Part shown: one piece after another, positions 60,928 through 64,000 of the stretch
How the letters are laid out: each line of letters begins with the position of its first letter
How positions within the stretch are numbered: the first letter of the stretch is position 1
NCBI GenBank assembly: GCA_964649415.1
Contig: CAZYSK010000002.1
Coordinates: 62,001 to 126,000 of the forward strand
Source: CAZYSK01 sp964649415
GTDB lineage: Bacteria; Chloroflexota; Anaerolineae; B4-G1
Direction of reading: 5' to 3'
Length of the DNA stretch: 64,000 nucleotides
Notes under the pieces: model-generated
Database searches by the model: none
Seen by the model: the letters and a program-made list of their open reading frames with translations, nothing else
Told to the model about the DNA's origin: nothing
Translations under genes and position numbers: made by a program

Positions 60928-60959
60928 CTCCATTCTGATGGTGCGCCATCAGAATGGAG
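60928..60959. repeat. Head-to-head repeat A copies, 14-bp stem
   Basis: CTCCATTCTGATGG-tgcg-CCATCAGAATGGAG: two repeat A halves in opposite orientation form a perfect 14-bp stem. It follows the response-regulator gene by 85 bp and could end transcription or fold mRNA. Confidence 0.8.
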
Positions 60960-60980
60960 TGGCCAAGGGCCTGGTTTGTC

Positions 60981-61964
60981 ATGAGCAGACGCTTGATCGA
61001 TGTCCGCGGATGCAGCCGACGTCGACCGCGGACCGTGCCGACCGCAGACGGTCGGTGGCAGACGGTCGGGGTCAACGTCCGCAATCTCTGCCTGGGCCTG
61101 GTCTTGCTGCTGGCGTCAGGCTGTGTTGCGACACTCCCATCTCCCACGCCCGTCCCGACTGCGGCCCCCACCCCAACGTGTTCACGTTCTCCCACGCCGT
61201 GGCTGGTGTCGACGCCACCGGACGCACGAACAGTGGCCGCGCCGTCCCCTACCCCCGAGCCGCCCGATACGGGATGGCAGCCGCTCCGGCAGGCCGCCGA
61301 ACTGCGTCAGGTGCGGGTGGAGGTGGACACGGGCGACGAACGATTGGTGATCGTCCGCATGGAGCCGGCCGCCGTGTCCTTCCGCGTTCACTACGACCCC
61401 GGCACACCCAGCTCGGTCAGCGTGTGGGCAGAGCGACTCCAGTCATTCCTGGTGGTCAACGGCGGCTACTTCACGCCTGAGAACGAGACAGCAGGACTCC
61501 TGGTCAGCAACGGGCAAGACTGGGGTATGCCCTTCGGGGATTTCGCAGGGCTTTTCGCCGTCAGGGCCGACGGACAGGTGAGCGTGCGCTGGCTCAAGAC
61601 CTGGCCCTATGATCCCTCGGAGCCGCTGAGTGAAGCGCTGCAATCATTCCCGGTCCTGATCAAGCCAGGTGGCGTGATGGGTTTTCCGGCCGATGCAGAC
61701 GACGGCCGGCCTGCCCGTCGCACTGTCATAGCACAGGACCATCAGGGCCGGATCCTGATCATCGTCGCCCCGCGCGGCTACCTGAGCCTTCATGCACTGG
61801 CACGCGTCCTGGCGGACTCTGACCTCAACCTGGACGTAGCGCTCAACCTGGACGGTGGCTTCTCCACGGGGCTGTGGTTGGAGACGGCCACTGGACCTGC
61901 GGAGCCCGTCCACATAGACTCTCTCGTCCCGGTGCCCTCGACCATCTCCATCGATTGGCGCTGA
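60981..61964 (+). CDS. Lipoprotein with phosphodiester glycosidase (NAGPA) domain
   Basis: 327 residues. Lipobox L-L-L-A-S-G-C near residue 47; the unusually long basic tail before it (residues 5-36) is coded by repeat C DNA. A Pro/Thr-rich linker is followed by the NAGPA domain (PF09992): F-L-V-V-N-G-G-Y-F, G-L-L-V-S-N-G, R-R-T-V-I-A-Q-D, and L-N-L-D-G-G-F-S-T-G-L-W. These enzymes split sugar-phosphodiester bonds, e.g. in cell-wall glycans. The start is uncertain (ATG 60981 has a weak ribosome site; ATG 60954 lies inside a repeat). Confidence 0.8.
   Translation: MSRRLIDVRGCSRRRPRTVPTADGRWQTVGVNVRNLCLGLVLLLASGCVATLPSPTPVPTAAPTPTCSRSPTPWLVSTPPDARTVAAPSPTPEPPDTGWQPLRQAAELRQVRVEVDTGDERLVIVRMEPAAVSFRVHYDPGTPSSVSVWAERLQSFLVVNGGYFTPENETAGLLVSNGQDWGMPFGDFAGLFAVRADGQVSVRWLKTWPYDPSEPLSEALQSFPVLIKPGGVMGFPADADDGRPARRTVIAQDHQGRILIIVAPRGYLSLHALARVLADSDLNLDVALNLDGGFSTGLWLETATGPAEPVHIDSLVPVPSTISIDWR
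61000..61082. repeat. Repeat C cluster coding a lipoprotein N-terminal tail
   Basis: Contains TGTCCGCGGA, GTCGACCGCGGAC and the hairpin CCGACCGCAGACGGTCGG (61038-61055), followed by a second partial arm GCAGACGGTCGG. All of it is read as the charged region before the lipobox. Confidence 0.8.
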
Positions 61965-62101
61965 CAGGTGTCCAGTCCGAGCCGGCGGAACGCGCCAGTT
62001 CGCCCTCACCGACAAAACCAGACTCTTGCCCCCTTTCCTGCGTATAAGACATGCAGGTCGCAGGGCATCGCCAAGGTACGGGAACCATTGTCCATCGAAA
62101 G

Positions 62102-62191
62102 ACGCCATTCCGATGGCGCACATTCAACCGTCAAGAGGCGCCATTCCGATGGCGCACATTCATCACTAGAAAGGCGCCATTCCGATGGCGC
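62102..62191. repeat. Repeat A array, three copies, 36-bp period, before the sigma factor
   Basis: Hairpin starts at 62102, 62138 and 62174, TCCG loop. The third copy contains the ATG (62185) that opens the sigma-factor reading frame, with AAAGG 10 bases before it. The stretch 61965-62101 shows no gene. Confidence 0.9.
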
Positions 62192-62841
62192 AGCACAAAA
62201 CAACATTGGCCACAAGCGACCCGATGCTCTCGAATCTAATTGAGCGTGTGCTGGCAGGCGATGAAGTCGCAGCCTGTAGGCTACACGAGCTACACTACCC
62301 GCCCACCCTACGGCTGGCCTACATGCTCACGCAAAACCTGCAGGACGCCGAAGACGCGACGCAGGATGCTTTCATCTACGCCTTCCAGCGCCTGGATCGG
62401 TACGACCCAGAACGGGCCTCCTTCGCCACCTGGCTCAAGGTCATCGTCACCAGCCGCTGTCGGGACTTGCATCGACGGCGACGGTTCAGATGGCTCTCGC
62501 TGCAGGAGATGGCGGAGACCGGCGCTGAGCCCAGGGACGAGACGCCCGGCCACCAACCAGACGTCGCGCTTGAACTGATAGGGACGCAACAGGTGCTGTG
62601 GGACGCACTGCGGCAGTTGCCGCGTAAATCACGCCAGGCGTTGATCCTGCGCTACTTCGGGGAGCTCTCGTACCCCGAGATGGCCCAGGCCCTCGGCTGC
62701 CCGATCAGCACCGCCAAGTCACGCGTCGTCTACGGCCACCGAGCCCTGACCCGCCTGCTGAAGCGCGAGGCGCACGCCGAGCCGGGCTGCCACGGAAGCG
62801 CGACCAATGTACACGACTGCCGTGTGAGGGATGTATCGTGA
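62185..62841 (+). CDS. ECF-type RNA polymerase sigma factor
   Basis: 218 residues at most. Region 2: R-L-A-Y-M-L-T-Q-N-L-Q-D-A-E-D-A-T-Q-D-A-F-I-Y-A-F and F-A-T-W-L-K-V-I-V-T-S-R-C-R-D; region 4: L-P-R-K-S-R-Q-A-L-I-L-R-Y-F-G-E-L-S-Y-P-E-M-A-Q-A-L-G. ECF sigma factors direct polymerase to a stress or envelope regulon and are held by the anti-sigma protein encoded next (GTGA overlap). The start is either ATG 62185 inside a repeat A copy or ATG 62224, which would give 205 residues. Neither has a strong ribosome site apart from the repeat AAAGG. Confidence 0.9.
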   Translation: MAQHKTTLATSDPMLSNLIERVLAGDEVAACRLHELHYPPTLRLAYMLTQNLQDAEDATQDAFIYAFQRLDRYDPERASFATWLKVIVTSRCRDLHRRRRFRWLSLQEMAETGAEPRDETPGHQPDVALELIGTQQVLWDALRQLPRKSRQALILRYFGELSYPEMAQALGCPISTAKSRVVYGHRALTRLLKREAHAEPGCHGSATNVHDCRVRDVS

Positions 62842-64000
62842 ACAAGCATCTGAGCGACCACCAACTACTGGCATACCTGGAAGGCACCGCCCAATCACAG
62901 ATCGGACGGCGCGATTCGACTGCACAGGAAAGCGCAGCGGCTCACTCCGATGGCGCCCCCCCACCCATCGGGCCGCGCCATTCCGATGGCGCCCCTTTAC
63001 CCATCAAACCGCGCCATTCCGATGGCGCCCCTTTACCCATCAAACCGCGCCATTCCGATGGCGNNNNNNNNNNNNNNNNNNNNNNNNNNNNNNNNNNNNN
63101 NNNNNNNNNNNNNNNNNNNNNNNNNNNNNNNNNNNNNNNNNNNNNNNNNNNNNNNNNNNNNNNCATTGGACAAGCATCGCGCGCAAGTGGAGGCCCACCT
63201 GTCCGTCTGTCCCGCGTGCCGGGCGCGCCTGGAGCGGCTGGCCCGGACGGCAGCCGACCTGAGGGCCACGCTCTGCACCGTGGGGCAGCAGGTCCCTGCC
63301 AACCCGGCCAGTTCGTGGGATGCCGTAGCCCTGCGCTGGAAGGGAGAGCGCCCGAGACGCAGCGGGCCGCTCTTCTACGCACGTCTGCGCCACGTGGCGA
63401 CGCTGGCAGTCGTGGCCATCGCCGTCGTCGGGCTCGCCGGGCTGATCCATACCTTTGCCGTCACAGGGCCTCCGTCGGCCAAGGCCACGCCGTCCCCAAG
63501 CCCCAGACCGCCCGCCAGCCCGTCGGCTGCGCCCGGTCCGCTGCCTCGCCCGCACCCCGATTCCCTGGCAGGCCCCATCTCTGTGCTGATCCTCGGCGCA
63601 GACGGGGAGCCCGACCGTCCGCGGTCGACGTCGGCTGCGTCCGCGGACGTTGATCGTGCGTCCGCTGCTTCTGTCGAGATCGATATGCTCATGCTGCTGT
63701 ACCTGGACGCCGAAACTCAGCGGGCTTTCTTGCTTTCCGTGCCCCAGGAGCTATACGTAACGCTGCCCGACCACGGACAAGTGTGCGCCGGCAGCATCTA
63801 TGGCGTGGGCCAGCGAGACGAGGACACCAACGGCCTGGCATTGGCCCGGGACGCCATTTCGGACACGCTGGGCCTGCCCATACAGCACACCGCCCTCGTG
63901 CGTTTCAGCGGTTTCGTCGCGCTGGTTGACGCCGTTGGGGGCGTGGACGTCGAGGTACCTCATCCTATCGAAGATCCGGCCTTCCCGGACGGCGACGGAG
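62838..64000 (+). CDS. Anti-sigma zinc finger-LCP fusion, split by a repeat array and gap; 3' end outside
   Basis: GTG 62838 opens N-K-H-L-S-D-H-Q-L-L-A-Y-L-E-G-T-A, the first half of a zf-HC2 anti-sigma domain. Residues about 35-75 are repeat A units (R-H-S-D-G-A-P-L-P-I-K-P). After the gap, frame 63166 continues L-D-K-H-R-A-Q-V-E-A-H-L-S-V-C-P-A-C-R-A-R-L, the second half with H-x3-C-x2-C. A membrane helix follows (V-A-T-L-A-V-V-A-I-A-V-V-G-L), a Pro-rich linker, and a LytR-CpsA-Psr domain (L-I-L-G-A-D; V-D-A-V-G-G-V-D-V-E-V). LCP enzymes attach glycans to peptidoglycan. The usual R-S-D-T is replaced by repeat C sequence, and I-P-R-D-x-Y reads V-P-Q-E-L-Y, so activity is uncertain. Confidence 0.8.
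62938..63063. repeat. Repeat A array, 36-bp period, inside the zinc-finger gene
   Basis: A half copy at about 62944 and full hairpins at 62975, 63011 and 63047, TCCG loop, spacer CCCTTTACCCATCAAACC. Each 36-bp unit adds 12 residues in frame. The last copy is cut by the gap. Confidence 0.95.
63064..63163. other. Assembly gap (100 N) inside a coding repeat array
   Basis: Exactly 100 N. For the zinc-finger halves to be in one frame the true missing length must be a multiple of three, which 36-bp units would satisfy and 100 does not. Confidence 0.95.
63611..63668. repeat. Repeat C inside the LCP domain
   Basis: CCGACCGTCCGCGGTCGACG, then GTCGGCTGCGTCCGCGGACG and onwards. It codes R-P-R-S-T-S-A-A-S-A-D-V-D-R-A in place of the loop that normally ends in R-S-D-T. 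Confidence 0.8.

Noticed and set aside
1..64000. tRNA, rRNA or riboswitch genes
   Set aside because: I read for tRNA-like cloverleaf ends and common riboswitch cores and saw none; a covariance-model scan was not possible, so small RNAs could be missed.

Overview
The window is 64 kb of a GC-rich bacterial chromosome (metagenome-style scaffold with three 100-N gaps). Gene content points to a filamentous-type Chloroflexota, most likely Anaerolineae. The signs are very many glycosyltransferases (GTs), DUF4012 and DUF2723 proteins, secreted beta-propeller proteins ending in an LP-x-V-x-R tail, a zinc-finger anti-sigma/LytR-CpsA-Psr fusion, and large amounts of short palindromic repeat DNA. This placement is inference; no rRNA or tRNA gene is present to confirm it.

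Layout. (1) 1-2904: end of xseB, then murJ and a GT2 on the minus strand. (2) 3070-12523: a plus-strand operon with overlapping start/stop codons (GT2, YfhO-like giant membrane protein, GT2, GT4, a second YfhO paralogue, GT4) driven by a promoter at 2931-2959. (3) 12630-13651: gap, then a DUF433/DUF5615 toxin-antitoxin pair with its own promoter and a 23-bp-stem terminator. (4) 13701-50664: a long minus-strand surface-polysaccharide region. It holds a secreted FG-GAP propeller; GT4, GT2 and polytopic GT-C enzymes; a methyltransferase-GT2 fusion; a Wzt-type ABC ATPase; two secreted glycosidase-like proteins and a Vgb-like propeller; an LPxAG-anchored TPR protein; a CDP-paratose-epimerase-like enzyme; DUF4012, DUF2723, a flippase-like UPF0104 protein and the initiating polyprenyl glycosylphosphotransferase. 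(5) 50986-54506: small membrane protein, GT-C and a Wzy/O-antigen-ligase-like protein, read leftwards from a good promoter at 54637-54665. (6) 54911-60842, plus strand: K+-independent H+-pyrophosphatase, then a three-gene signalling set (GAF-GAF degenerate kinase, REC-histidine kinase, REC-helical protein). (7) 60981-64000: NAGPA-type lipoprotein, ECF sigma factor, and its anti-sigma zinc finger fused to an LCP domain (cut by a gap and by the window end).

Together the genes look like a locus that builds, modifies, exports and polymerises a cell-surface glycan: initiation (49243-50664), chain extension by GT2/GT4/GT-C enzymes, Wzt- and Wzy-type steps, and LCP-type attachment.

The most unusual content is a set of short palindromic repeat families spread through both intergenic DNA and genes. 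Family A (18-bp hairpin, usually in 36-bp units, about 34 copies) interrupts at least eight proteins in frame. It can supply stop codons and perhaps start codons, may provide -35 boxes, and borders all three assembly gaps. Families B, C, D and E behave similarly. Inside genes, tandem periods are always multiples of three (18, 21, 30, 33, 36); the one array with a different period (38 bp) is intergenic. Several families build the cytoplasmic N-terminal tails of secreted or membrane proteins.
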